DNA of 64,000 nucleotides, taken from NCBI GenBank assembly GCA_033764775.1, contig JANRIQ010000004.1:47583-111582 (forward strand), in the 5' to 3' direction. Positions 31,122 through 40,029 of this stretch are shown in pieces. The position numbers were made by a program, and so were the translations under genes. Below the pieces are notes generated by a model. The model saw only the letters and a list, made by a program, of their open reading frames with translations, did not search any database and had not been told where the DNA came from. The stretch's first letter is position 1. Each line of letters starts with the position of its first letter. The DNA comes from JAWXCE01 sp033764775. GTDB taxonomy: Bacteria > Pseudomonadota > Alphaproteobacteria > Rhizobiales > Rhodomicrobiaceae.

Positions 31122-33323
31122 ATGGCTGTGTTCTCTCTCCACAAAAGCCTGGCGATCGACGGCCCGGCTAAGGCGCTTGCGGCCATGGCCGCCATGCCGC
31201 CCGAGCAAACGGCGGCGTGGACAGCTCGGCTTATCGCGCGGCTTGCGCCCCTCGACCGCGGCGACCGCATCTTCGGCGTGATGCGGCGCGCCCGCCATGA
31301 GGCCACGTCCTACATCGCGCAATTATGCGCCGACGAACTGCGCGACGGTCATCAAGAATTCGGGGCGGCGCTGACCGCCTTCCTGGCCGAGGCGCCTGAC
31401 GAGAAAAGCGACCTTGGCGCCCATGCGGATCAGTTTCTCAGCGCTGCGGCGAGCGCCGTCGCGCTTCCCCCGGCTCTCGACCCGTCCGTCGCCGCCCTCG
31501 CCGAGATCCGATACGCCGTCGCGCCCCATGCGCCGGCGCCGCAGTTCTCCGCGTGGTTCGCCCCGTCCGCGCCCGGCGAACGCCGCTGGTGCGATGTGTT
31601 CGGGGTGTTTCTCGCGTGGCGGCTGAAAACGGACGCGGCCTTCCGTTTCGCTTTGCTGCCAGAGACCTCGGGACGCGACCCCGGCGCGCGCCTGGAGGCG
31701 GAGCGCTTTTTCGAGGCGGCGTGCGACGGCGCGGCGGCCATCTCGCAGAGCTTCGCGAATGGAGAAATCGCGTCGCCCGCGCCGGTCGAGGCCGCCGCGT
31801 GGATCGTCGGCACGTCCGGCGGTCCCGACGCGGTGCGCGCGTATCTGCGGCATGCGGCGGGCGAGATCGCCCGGGCGGCCGATATCCCCTTGGCCGCTTT
31901 GGACCCGGCGCTGTCCGCGCTCGGCGGGTCGACAGCGACGCTGCCTGGAGGGTTGAGCGCGCTGGTCGGCGCCGCACGGGACATTCGTCGCGTTCAGGCG
32001 GCGGTGGAGGAGGACGAGTTCGGGCGCGGCGATGACCTGATCCTCGCCATGAGCGGCGGTCGCGTAGACGAGGCCCTGCGGATCTCGCGTGGGGTTCAAG
32101 CGCCGTGCGACGCCCTCATCAAAAGGGCCGCCGCCGATTGGCCCGGGGCGTTGCGCGCGGCCTCGGCCCGGGCGGGCGAACCGGGCGGCGTCGCGCTGCT
32201 CGCCGAGACGCTGCGGCGCTATCTCATCACGTCTGAGGGCGAGGCGCGGACGGCGGCGCTGGCGACGGCGCGTTTGCTCGAAGCCCGGCTGGAGGGCTTG
32301 TCCGGGCAACATGCGCTCGACGCCGCACGGTTGCTTCGCGCCGGCATGACGGGCGGCGCCGAGGACGAAGGCCGGCGGCGGCGCACGCTGCTCCTCCTTG
32401 ACTCCGGCCTGACCGACGACTCGCTCGACCCGCTGGACGCCGCCGAGGCGCGCGCTCTAGCCGCGTTGCTGCGGTGCGAAGAGGCCCGCGTTCATGGGGC
32501 CGGCCCCGCAAAAGAAAACGCCGCCGCGGCCGCCATCGCCCTCTGCAATCCCCTCCTCAGCGACCCGTTTCTGCGGGCGGAGCTTTACGATGCGCTCGGC
32601 GGCGCCATTTTCGGCATGGCCCAGAAAGCGCAAAACCCTGCGCAATACGACATCGCGGCGGCGTGCTTCGCCGAGGCTGCGGCGCAAGGCCCGGGAGCGC
32701 TCGCGCCGGCGTTGACGCGCGACGTCGCCTCGAAGCTCGGGGGCGCGCTCGAACAGTCCGCCGTCGTCAAGAAATCTCCGCGCAAGCTTCGCCAGGCGTC
32801 CGCGGCCTACGCGATCGCCATCTCTCTGTGGGATGAAAAGGCCAACCCGCTCGAATGGGGCGACGCGCAGGCCAAACGCGGCGGCGCGCTGGTCAAGCTC
32901 GCCCGGCAAGGCGACGATGCGGAGGCGCTGGCGGAGGCGGAAAAGGCGTTTCGCGCCGCAGCCGCGACGCACCCGCCCAGCCGCCCGTTCCGGTTCGCCA
33001 CCACGACCTGCGGGTTGGCGGAAACGCTCATCGAGGCGGGCAAGCGTGAGCGGCGGCGCGAGGCGTTCGAGGAGGCCGCCGAGGCAGCGCGCGCCGTCGT
33101 CGGCCTCCCCGCGACGGACGCGTTCAAAATTCAGCGGGCGCGCGCGCAACTCTTTCTCGGCGAGGCGCTGGGCGGCGTGGCCGAGTTGACCGGCGATCCG
33201 ACGACGCTGCGCGATGCGCTCACAGCCCTCAGCGTCGCCCGGGACAGCGCAGCCAGCGCCAACGCGCCCTGGCTCATCAAGCTCGCCGACGAGCGAGCCT
33301 CGAAGCTGCGCGCCGCGGCTTAA
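31122..33323 (+). CDS. Large alpha-helical repeat protein in the glycan cluster
   Basis: A 733-aa protein I do not recognise. It has no signal peptide or membrane segment and is extremely Ala/Arg/Glu-rich. The C-terminal half reads as TPR/SEL1-like helical pairs (AQYDIAAACFAEAAAQ, LRQASAAYAIAISLWDE, EALAEAEKAFRAAA, RREAFEEAAEAARAVV), about 40-60 residues apart. The N-terminal half is a run of amphipathic helices without a clear motif. Such proteins scaffold or regulate; position between a GT2 and a WbsX-like gene suggests a role in the same polysaccharide. It begins 77 bases after the GT2 gene. Confidence 0.6.
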   Translation: MAVFSLHKSLAIDGPAKALAAMAAMPPEQTAAWTARLIARLAPLDRGDRIFGVMRRARHEATSYIAQLCADELRDGHQEFGAALTAFLAEAPDEKSDLGAHADQFLSAAASAVALPPALDPSVAALAEIRYAVAPHAPAPQFSAWFAPSAPGERRWCDVFGVFLAWRLKTDAAFRFALLPETSGRDPGARLEAERFFEAACDGAAAISQSFANGEIASPAPVEAAAWIVGTSGGPDAVRAYLRHAAGEIARAADIPLAALDPALSALGGSTATLPGGLSALVGAARDIRRVQAAVEEDEFGRGDDLILAMSGGRVDEALRISRGVQAPCDALIKRAAADWPGALRAASARAGEPGGVALLAETLRRYLITSEGEARTAALATARLLEARLEGLSGQHALDAARLLRAGMTGGAEDEGRRRRTLLLLDSGLTDDSLDPLDAAEARALAALLRCEEARVHGAGPAKENAAAAAIALCNPLLSDPFLRAELYDALGGAIFGMAQKAQNPAQYDIAAACFAEAAAQGPGALAPALTRDVASKLGGALEQSAVVKKSPRKLRQASAAYAIAISLWDEKANPLEWGDAQAKRGGALVKLARQGDDAEALAEAEKAFRAAAATHPPSRPFRFATTTCGLAETLIEAGKRERRREAFEEAAEAARAVVGLPATDAFKIQRARAQLFLGEALGGVAELTGDPTTLRDALTALSVARDSAASANAPWLIKLADERASKLRAAA

Positions 33324-33411
33324 ATCAAACGCATTTTAAGCATTGCAAAACAACGCTTCTCGTAGCACAAAGAAAAAGCAACATTGTAAGCGGTGCTTTG
33401 GTCGAAATATA

Positions 33412-34521
33412 ATGCTTTATTGGCGGCGTCTTACGCGCATCATCGCCGCTATGGTCATGCTGGGGGCCGGCGCGCAGGCTTTGGCCGAGGATCGCGTGCT
33501 TGCCGGCGCCATCCGCTGGGACAACTGGCGCGCGGACAGTGGCATGTGCGACGCGCTGGACGATTCGGCGCTCCAAGACCGGATTCCGTACTATGCGCGC
33601 CGCGACGCGATGGGCCGCCTGATCTGCGAAGGAGACGCGCCCCAAACCGTGGCCCAGGACATCGCCTACGCCCGCGCGGCCGGCATCGACTACTTCATTT
33701 TCGGTTATTATCTCGAAACCGGATCATGGCGGCGGGACGCGAAGGCCGCGTATGCGTTGAACAGCGCCTATCGCGCCTATCTCGCCCTGCCCGACCGCCA
33801 GGGCGTGAAATACGCGTTGCAGTTCAACTGGAGCTTTCCGCCCGCCGACATCGACGAGGTGAGCGACGAGATCGTCGCGGCGGCGCGGCATCCGGATGCG
33901 GTGCGCGGACCGACCGGGGCGCTGCCGGTTTTCATGTTCACGCCCGACATCGAGCGCTGGGCGAAAGGGCTCGGCGGCGTCGATGGCGCTGCGGCGTCGC
34001 TGGCTGATATCCGCCGCCGGGTGCGCGAGGCGACGGGCGCGGAGCTTTACGTCGTCTCCATGCTGTTCGGCATTCACAAATCGGCGCCCATCGCCCTCGA
34101 CATTGGGTTTGACGCGATCTCGACCTATGCGAACGGCACGGGCGCCGGGGGCCGGGCGGTGCCGTATGGAACATGCGCGGCGGGCGCGCGCGGTTTTTGG
34201 GCGGCGGGGCGCAAGCTGGAGGCGGGTTTTTTGCCGACGGTCACCATGGGGTGGGACTACCGGCCGGAGCTGCGGCTGAAGAAGACGACCGTGCAGCGCG
34301 ACCCGAACCCAAGCTGGTGCGAGCCGGCGGAGGACGCGCAGTGGTCGCAGAAAATCCGGGATGCAGTGGCCGAGGCGGCGGCGAACGCGCGCAACGAACG
34401 GTTCCGCAGCATCGTGTTCTACGCGTGGAACGAGTTTAACGAAGGCGGGTGGATTTCGCCCACCAAGGGCGAAGGCGACCGGCGCATCCGCGTGCTCGCC
34501 CGCGCGCTACAACCCAAGTAG
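33412..34521 (+). CDS. Secreted GH99/WbsX-like protein
   Basis: A 369-aa protein from ATG 33412, beginning MLYWRRLTRIIAAMVMLGAGAQALAE, a signal peptide (cut after ALA). The rest follows the WbsX/GH71-99-like pattern of a single TIM barrel: GAIRWDNWRADSG, YARAAGIDYFIFGYY, ALQFNWSFPP, TMGWDYRP and the terminal FYAWNEFNEGGWISP, which matches the WNEWGEG motif of the larger protein at 27.9 kb. A periplasmic location implies a hydrolase or transglycosylase rather than a cytoplasmic transferase. It starts 88 bases after the repeat protein, and the next gene starts four bases on. Confidence 0.78.
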   Translation: MLYWRRLTRIIAAMVMLGAGAQALAEDRVLAGAIRWDNWRADSGMCDALDDSALQDRIPYYARRDAMGRLICEGDAPQTVAQDIAYARAAGIDYFIFGYYLETGSWRRDAKAAYALNSAYRAYLALPDRQGVKYALQFNWSFPPADIDEVSDEIVAAARHPDAVRGPTGALPVFMFTPDIERWAKGLGGVDGAAASLADIRRRVREATGAELYVVSMLFGIHKSAPIALDIGFDAISTYANGTGAGGRAVPYGTCAAGARGFWAAGRKLEAGFLPTVTMGWDYRPELRLKKTTVQRDPNPSWCEPAEDAQWSQKIRDAVAEAAANARNERFRSIVFYAWNEFNEGGWISPTKGEGDRRIRVLARALQPK

Positions 34522-34525
34522 TACG

Positions 34526-35488
34526 ATGCCCGCAACGCGTTCTTTGTATGTTCACATCGGACTCCACAAAACAGGCTCGACGGCGATCCAGGCTGCGTTG
34601 CTTGAGAATGCGCCGGCGCTCGCGCGCCACGGGATCCTGTATCCGGTCGCGGGGAGGCCGACTCTTTCGGCCGTGCGTTTCGGGCATCACGAGCTCGCCT
34701 GGGCGGTGTTGAACCGAAACAGCGCCACATTAGATGTGTATAGAATTCTGAAAAATGAGATTGAACAAGAGAGCGGCAATATTCTTATAAGCTCAGAGGA
34801 ATTTAACAAGTTTACAGAAAATGAGATCCAGTCATTCTGTAAACTTATGCCGTTTGAAAAACACATCATATTTTATTTCAGGAAACAATCCGACATTTAT
34901 CAGGGATTGTACGGAACTGATATTACATACAATCGAGATTTAAGAAGCGTTCATGAGTATGTTGAAACCACCGATGTTGAATATAATTTTCTCCGATTGT
35001 TCAACAATTGGCGGAATGCGCCGGGTGTTTTGAGCGTCATTGCGCGCCCTTACGACCGACGGCGTTTCGAGAGCGGCAATGTCGTCCGCGATTTTGAGCG
35101 GACGTTAAATCTGCCCCCTTTGCAGGGGGTCGACGGGGCGCCGGACTTGAATGCGAGCCTGCCCGCCTACGCCGCGCTTGCCGTTCAAAATCTCTGGCGG
35201 CGTGGAACGGAGCCCGGCGTCGTGTATCATATTGTCGACTTTCTCGCGCGGAAGTCGGCCGTAGAAAAACGCAGTTACCAGTATTTGTCGCCGCAGGAAG
35301 CGTTCAATATAGACATGAGCTATTACGAGACCAACCAGCGCTTTTGCGAGCTCACCGGGAATGACATGGCGTTTCTGGAGCCGTCTATGCCTAAAGACGA
35401 AGCTCCCGAGACTTTCGATTCCCCCACGGTGAAGAAAACGTTGCTGGAGGTTGAGCAGTATCTACATGGCGTGGCGAAAAAGACTTAG
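34526..35488 (+). CDS. Sulfotransferase-like protein, partly AT-rich
   Basis: A 320-aa cytosolic protein from ATG 34526. The N-terminal YVHIGLHKTGSTAIQAAL is a PAPS-binding P-loop (K-T-G-S-T), as in carbohydrate sulfotransferases, and ILISSEEF plus the FYFRKQSDIYQGLYG region resemble the 3'-phosphate-binding segment. Bases 34720 to about 35000 are strikingly AT-rich while both ends are GC-rich, so the gene may be a mosaic or a recent import adapting its composition. It follows the secreted GH99-like gene by four bases. Its stop overlaps the stop of the convergent Stf0 gene by four bases. Confidence 0.72.
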   Translation: MPATRSLYVHIGLHKTGSTAIQAALLENAPALARHGILYPVAGRPTLSAVRFGHHELAWAVLNRNSATLDVYRILKNEIEQESGNILISSEEFNKFTENEIQSFCKLMPFEKHIIFYFRKQSDIYQGLYGTDITYNRDLRSVHEYVETTDVEYNFLRLFNNWRNAPGVLSVIARPYDRRRFESGNVVRDFERTLNLPPLQGVDGAPDLNASLPAYAALAVQNLWRRGTEPGVVYHIVDFLARKSAVEKRSYQYLSPQEAFNIDMSYYETNQRFCELTGNDMAFLEPSMPKDEAPETFDSPTVKKTLLEVEQYLHGVAKKT

Positions 35489-36204
35489 TCGCCGCTGAGG
35501 AAGCGGGCGCGCCACGCCTCGTTGAGCGCCGTCGCCTGCCGCCTCAGCCGCGTCCGCTCCGGCGCGTACACAAGCCGCTCCCCGATCAGCTCGCCGATCG
35601 CCGCCACATGGCCGCCCGGATCGGCGTCAAAGCGCTCATACTCCACCTCCACCGCCGGCAGGGCCGTGCGCGCGAGCAGCGCCCTTATTCTCTCCGCCTC
35701 CGCCATCACCCCGTTCAACCGGTTTTGGATGTCCTCCCGATCATATGCCGGCTCGACCTCCTGCGCCTTTGCATCGATCGACGACCAGGCCTTGGTTTGA
35801 TCGGCGATGGAGAAGGAAATCGCCTGGCCCAGCGCGTCGCGGCGGGTGCAGAACGCCGCGCGCGTCTGTGAGAAGGCGCCGACATAGCCCCAGTCCGCCA
35901 GCATCTCGAACTGCTCATGCCCGGCCTTCAGCACGAAGACGCGGTTGCGGGCGGTGCGGTCAGCAAGCCAACGCATATGTCCGTCGAAGCTGTCCGCGCC
36001 GATCACCGGGCGCATGCGCTCAACCACGTCCCAGTTCAAATACTCCACGCCCATGCCGAGCTGGCCGGTGGAGAGCAGCGCGTCGCACACCCGATTCGAG
36101 CCGGAGCGGTTGGTGAACAGCACGAGCAGCAGTTTGAACGGGATCGGCTCGCCGCTGAAGGCCACGTTCCCGCCATAGACGCGCTCGATGTGCTCCCTAT
36201 GCAT
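35485..36204 (-). CDS. Stf0-type sulfotransferase
   Basis: A 239-aa protein from the ATG at 36204, which overlaps the upstream glycosyltransferase stop by eight bases. The Stf0 signature is FTNRSGSNRVCDALLSTGQLGMGVEYLN, where RSGS is the PAPS loop. VFVLKAGHEQFEML and the later ERIRALLARTALPAVEVEYERF...GHVAAIGELIG match the family's helical end. Mycobacterial Stf0 sulfates trehalose; here the acceptor is probably a glycan made by the surrounding genes. It is unrelated at the sequence level to the sulfotransferase at 34.5 kb that it meets tail to tail. Confidence 0.85.
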   Translation of the reverse strand: MHREHIERVYGGNVAFSGEPIPFKLLLVLFTNRSGSNRVCDALLSTGQLGMGVEYLNWDVVERMRPVIGADSFDGHMRWLADRTARNRVFVLKAGHEQFEMLADWGYVGAFSQTRAAFCTRRDALGQAISFSIADQTKAWSSIDAKAQEVEPAYDREDIQNRLNGVMAEAERIRALLARTALPAVEVEYERFDADPGGHVAAIGELIGERLVYAPERTRLRRQATALNEAWRARFLSGD

Positions 36205-38734
36205 GAGCGAGGTCGGCGTTGGCGCGCGCGGCCGCGAGCAGGGCGTCGTTGAGCACGGCGGGGTCGCGGGCGAGATTGAGCGGAAGCACACGGCCGACGC
36301 CAGAGGCCCGCACACGCGCGGCCATGGCGCCGATGTCGAACACCACGGGGAAAAAGCCCGCCTCCAGCGCCGCCGATAAAGTGTAGCCGTAGGTCTCCGG
36401 CCAAACGGAGGGCAGAAACGCGATATGGCCTCGCTCGGCGGCGAGCAGCGCGGGCAGGTCATCTTCCCTGTAGCGCCCGGCGATGGTCACGTTCGCCAGC
36501 GCCGAAAGCCCGGCGTCGATGTCCGTGTGGCCGATCACGTGAAAATGCAGCGGCAAGTCTCGGGCGGCGGCGTCGCGGGCGCAGGCGCGCAGCACGCGCG
36601 AGCCTTTGTGCGGGCCGATCGCGCCGATCAGCACGATGCGGGCCGTGTCGCCGGTGGGCGGCAGGCGGAGACGTTGCGGGCGCGTCTCGGCCTCATGCGG
36701 CTCCACGGTGACGTCGAGGCCGGGAAAATATCGCTCGAACCGCTCGGCCGCATCCCGGCTGGGCGCGACGACGCGGTTCGCGCGGACCAGCAGACGCCCG
36801 TACTCCGCCCGCCAGACGCCCACGTCGATGCGGCCGCCAAACGGGCGCGGGCCGTGCGGCTTGGCGGCGGTATGCCGGCGTTTCGAGACGCAGCGGGCGC
36901 AGGCGCGCACCGGCGGCTCGCCGCAATACATCTCGCTCTGGTCGATGAAGTTGATCTGCGGGCACATGAACGCATAGTCGTGCAGCATGATGTGCAGCGG
37001 CGCGGCGAGGGCGTCGGCGAGGCGCGGCGCCGCCTCCAGCATATCGGACGACCAGTTCACGAGGCTGTGGATTTCGATGCGGTCGATGGCGAGCGCGCGC
37101 AGTTCGGCGATCTCCGGCGGCGACGGCCGCGCGAGATCGCAGGTCAGGTTCGGAAGGGCGATCGGGTTGGGCGCGTTGAGCGCGGCGACCGTGGCGTAGC
37201 GATAGGCCGGCGCCGCGGTGATGACGCCGCGTCCCTCCCCCCGCAGCGCCGCCGCCTTGTCGCGCAGGTGGCGCTCCACGCCCCCACCCCAGGTGTGGGT
37301 GATGCACAGCGAGCGGGGGCCGCCTCCCGCGTGGCGATTGAGACGCGCGTAATCGAGGCGGCGGCGCGCGGCGGCGGCCGGATCTTCCCTAATGTGCTCG
37401 CGAACAGCGGGCATGTAGCCCGGCCAGCGGGCGGCGAGCGTCTCCATCGCCCGCTTTTTGCTCTCGCTCGCCTCGCCCGCGAACGAGGTCTCCCCCGTGT
37501 GCCGCACGAAAACATCGAGCGCGATCAGATGCAGGAAGCCCGCGGCCCCCGCGCGCATGCAGAAATCGTTCTCCTCGCCATAGCCCTTGCCGAACGCGGC
37601 CTCGTCGAAATCGCCGACGGCCTCCAGAGCGCCCCGGTCGATGAGCATGCAAAAGCCGACGCCGGTCGGGGTCGTTGCGCTTTCGCGAGCGTTCATCCGC
37701 CCGGCTATGGAGTCGAGCTCGACGTATGGCAACTCAAGAGGCGCGTCGTTGTCGGCGTTCACGTGCGGGTAGCTGCAGATGGTCGCGTTGTTCGAGAGCG
37801 GCGTGACGGTCGCAACGCCGGGGCGCAGGTGGGCAAGCAGGCGGTCGAGCCAGTCGCCATAGACCTCCGTGTCGCTGTTCAGGAGCAGCGCGTGGCGCGA
37901 CGGCGAGCGGCGCATGCCCAGATTGACGCTTTTAACGAAGCCGAGATTGACCTCGTTGCGGATGAGGTCGAACAGGCCGAGGCCCGCAAGGCGGCGTAGT
38001 TCAGTCGACAGGTCCTCCTCCGGGCTGCGGTCGTCGATGACCACAAGCTCGAACGGCGCGGCGACCGGCGCGGCGAGCACGCTGTACAGGCAGGCGAGCG
38101 TGTCCTCGCGGCCGCGATAGACTGGCACGATCACGTCGACAACGGCCCCCTGCGCGGCGGCGCGGCCCCGCCCTTCCCGCGCGAGCTGCTCCCAAACGCC
38201 GGCGTCGGGCGCGCGCGGCGCGTCGGGTCTGGCGCGCAAGGGCCGCTTTTCCGCGCGCCCAACGCTCACATAATGCGCCAGCGGATTGACCCCGGGCGGG
38301 ATGTCCGGGTTGGCCGCCAGATAGCGCGCGGCGTCGAAACGCGGGCTGCAGAACCGCCCCTCGCGCCAGCCGAACTCCAGATAATGCGCAAGCGGATTGT
38401 GGCCTGAACGCCGCACGTCCGGGTGCGCGGCGAGATAGGCCATGGTCCTAAATTCGGGGCACGGGTCGTAACCGAGCGCCGCGCCGGTCGTCACGTAATG
38501 GGCGGCCGCGTCCACGTCCTGCGGCAGGCCGTAGGCGGCGCGGTAATGGGCGGCGTCCATCGCCTCATGACGGCGGATGACGTCGATCCATTTGGCGCGG
38601 GCGGCCGGGGAGGGCGGCGTCAGGCCCATCCGCCGCGGAATGGCCGCCAGCCATCGCCCGAACCGCAGAATGCTGTCGAAAAGCCGCAGCGAGGCTTGCG
38701 GGAAAATTACAGGCGTTGCACGCTTAGATTGCAT
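36197..38734 (-). CDS. Bifunctional GT2-GT4 glycosyltransferase
   Basis: An 845-aa protein from MQSKRATPVIFPQ (ATG 38734); the frame continues 72 residues upstream through AT-rich non-coding DNA, so the longer start is unlikely. Residues about 45-165 carry short repeats (YLAAHPDVRRSGHNPLAHYLEFGWREG, YLAANPDI..GVNPLAHYV) common before such enzymes. Residues about 195-430 are a GT2 domain (VDVIVPVYRGREDTLACLYS, LVVIDDRSPE, LLLNSDTEVY). Residues about 475-845 are a GT-B/GT4 domain ending IVLIGAIGPHKGS, RYREDDLPALLA, FLPSVWPETYGYTLSAALEAGFFPVVFD. Stf0 follows with an eight-base overlap, so glycan extension and sulfation are probably coupled. Confidence 0.88.
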   Translation of the reverse strand: MQSKRATPVIFPQASLRLFDSILRFGRWLAAIPRRMGLTPPSPAARAKWIDVIRRHEAMDAAHYRAAYGLPQDVDAAAHYVTTGAALGYDPCPEFRTMAYLAAHPDVRRSGHNPLAHYLEFGWREGRFCSPRFDAARYLAANPDIPPGVNPLAHYVSVGRAEKRPLRARPDAPRAPDAGVWEQLAREGRGRAAAQGAVVDVIVPVYRGREDTLACLYSVLAAPVAAPFELVVIDDRSPEEDLSTELRRLAGLGLFDLIRNEVNLGFVKSVNLGMRRSPSRHALLLNSDTEVYGDWLDRLLAHLRPGVATVTPLSNNATICSYPHVNADNDAPLELPYVELDSIAGRMNARESATTPTGVGFCMLIDRGALEAVGDFDEAAFGKGYGEENDFCMRAGAAGFLHLIALDVFVRHTGETSFAGEASESKKRAMETLAARWPGYMPAVREHIREDPAAAARRRLDYARLNRHAGGGPRSLCITHTWGGGVERHLRDKAAALRGEGRGVITAAPAYRYATVAALNAPNPIALPNLTCDLARPSPPEIAELRALAIDRIEIHSLVNWSSDMLEAAPRLADALAAPLHIMLHDYAFMCPQINFIDQSEMYCGEPPVRACARCVSKRRHTAAKPHGPRPFGGRIDVGVWRAEYGRLLVRANRVVAPSRDAAERFERYFPGLDVTVEPHEAETRPQRLRLPPTGDTARIVLIGAIGPHKGSRVLRACARDAAARDLPLHFHVIGHTDIDAGLSALANVTIAGRYREDDLPALLAAERGHIAFLPSVWPETYGYTLSAALEAGFFPVVFDIGAMAARVRASGVGRVLPLNLARDPAVLNDALLAAARANADLAHA

Positions 38735-38952
38735 AAAGGGTTCGGTGAAAATGGCAGCGCTGTCCTCATGCCCGATCGTCGCGTGCGATGCAACAATGCA
38801 TACAGTTTCGCCAATAAAAAATTGGAACGGGGAAAACAAACTTAATGGGAAAGGTTCTGTATGCAATATACAATCTCTAAACACTTGCGGGGAAACTTCA
38901 AATATGCCACTGACCAAAGCAGAGTAATTGTTCCCTCTTACCGGCGTCACTC
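38735..38952. promoter_or_regulatory. Divergent control region between the GT2-GT4 gene and rfbB
   Basis: These 218 AT-rich bases separate two divergent operons. A perfect 9-bp inverted repeat, TGCATACAG (38797-38805) with CTGTATGCA (38857-38865), spans its middle and could be a regulator site or an RNA stem. No unambiguous -35/-10 pair is claimed. Confidence 0.4.
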
Positions 38953-40029
38953 ATGAAAATCATCGTCACAGGCGGGGCAGGATTTATCGGTTCTGCCCTG
39001 TGCCGCCATCTGGTCTCGAGCACAGACCATTCTGTGGTCAACATAGACAAGTTGACCTACGCCGCCAATTTAAGCTCGCTTGGGTCTATCGCCGGCCACA
39101 ACCGTTATCGCTTTTACAAGGCGGACATTTGCGACGCGGCGGCCATGGCCGCGATCTTCGCGACGGAGCAGCCTGACGCGGTGATGCATCTGGCGGCGGA
39201 GTCGCACGTTGACCGCTCCATCACCGGCCCGGCCGCGTTCATCGAGACGAACATCGTCGGCGCTTATGTGCTGCTGGAGGCCGCGCGCGCCTATTGGGAC
39301 GGTCTTGAGGGCGCGCGGAGGGGCCAGTTCCGCTTTCTTCATGTCTCAACGGACGAGGTGTTCGGCAGCCTGGGCGCGGACGGCGCGTTTCGCGAGGATA
39401 CGCCCTACGACCCGAGTTCGCCCTACTCCGCCAGCAAAGCCGCGTCCGACCATCTGGCGCGCGCCTGGAGCCGCACCTACGGGCTGCCGGTTGTTCTCTC
39501 GAACTGCTCCAACAATTACGGGCCGTATCACTTCCCCGAAAAGCTGATCCCGCTGATGATCACCAACGCGCTCATCGGGCGGCCGCTGCCGGTCTACGGC
39601 GCGGGGGCCAATGTGCGCGACTGGCTCTATGTGGAGGATCATGCGCGCGCCCTCCTCGCCATCGTGGAGCGCGGGCGCATCGGCGAAAGCTACAACATCG
39701 GCGGGCGCAGCGAGCGTTCGAACATGGAGGTGGTGCAAGCCATCTGCGCGCTTCTCGACGAGTTGCGGCCGCGCCCGGACGGCGCGCCCCACGCCAGCGC
39801 CATCGCGTTCGTTGCGGACAGGCCTGGCCACGACTTCCGCTACGCCATCGACCCGGCGAAGATCGAGTCCGAGATCGGGTGGCGCGCGGCGGAAAGCTTT
39901 GAGACCGGATTGCGCAAGACCGTCGCATGGTACCTCGACCATGAGCACTGGTGGCGGCCGCTGCGCGAAAGCCGGTATAGCGGGGAGCGGCTTGGCCTGG
40001 CGCGGCCCGCCGCCCCGGTGGCCTCGTGA
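38953..40029 (+). CDS. rfbB: dTDP-glucose 4,6-dehydratase
   Basis: A 358-aa extended SDR that converts dTDP-glucose to dTDP-4-keto-6-deoxyglucose. MKIIVTGGAGFIGSALCRHL is the NAD loop; HLAAESHVDRSI, the T-D-E triad (133-135, VSTDEVFG) and Tyr158/Lys162 (PYSASKAASD) are specific to RfbB/RmlB. NCSNNYGPYHFPEKLIPL and VRDWLYVEDHARAL confirm the family. Length is normal. It begins the tightly overlapping rfbBDA operon. Confidence 0.97.
   Translation: MKIIVTGGAGFIGSALCRHLVSSTDHSVVNIDKLTYAANLSSLGSIAGHNRYRFYKADICDAAAMAAIFATEQPDAVMHLAAESHVDRSITGPAAFIETNIVGAYVLLEAARAYWDGLEGARRGQFRFLHVSTDEVFGSLGADGAFREDTPYDPSSPYSASKAASDHLARAWSRTYGLPVVLSNCSNNYGPYHFPEKLIPLMITNALIGRPLPVYGAGANVRDWLYVEDHARALLAIVERGRIGESYNIGGRSERSNMEVVQAICALLDELRPRPDGAPHASAIAFVADRPGHDFRYAIDPAKIESEIGWRAAESFETGLRKTVAWYLDHEHWWRPLRESRYSGERLGLARPAAPVAS

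Noticed and set aside
36425..37999. 524-codon plus-strand frame opposite the GT2-GT4 gene
   Set aside because: Antisense to a gene with complete catalytic motifs; composition is Arg/Ala/His-rich without any domain.
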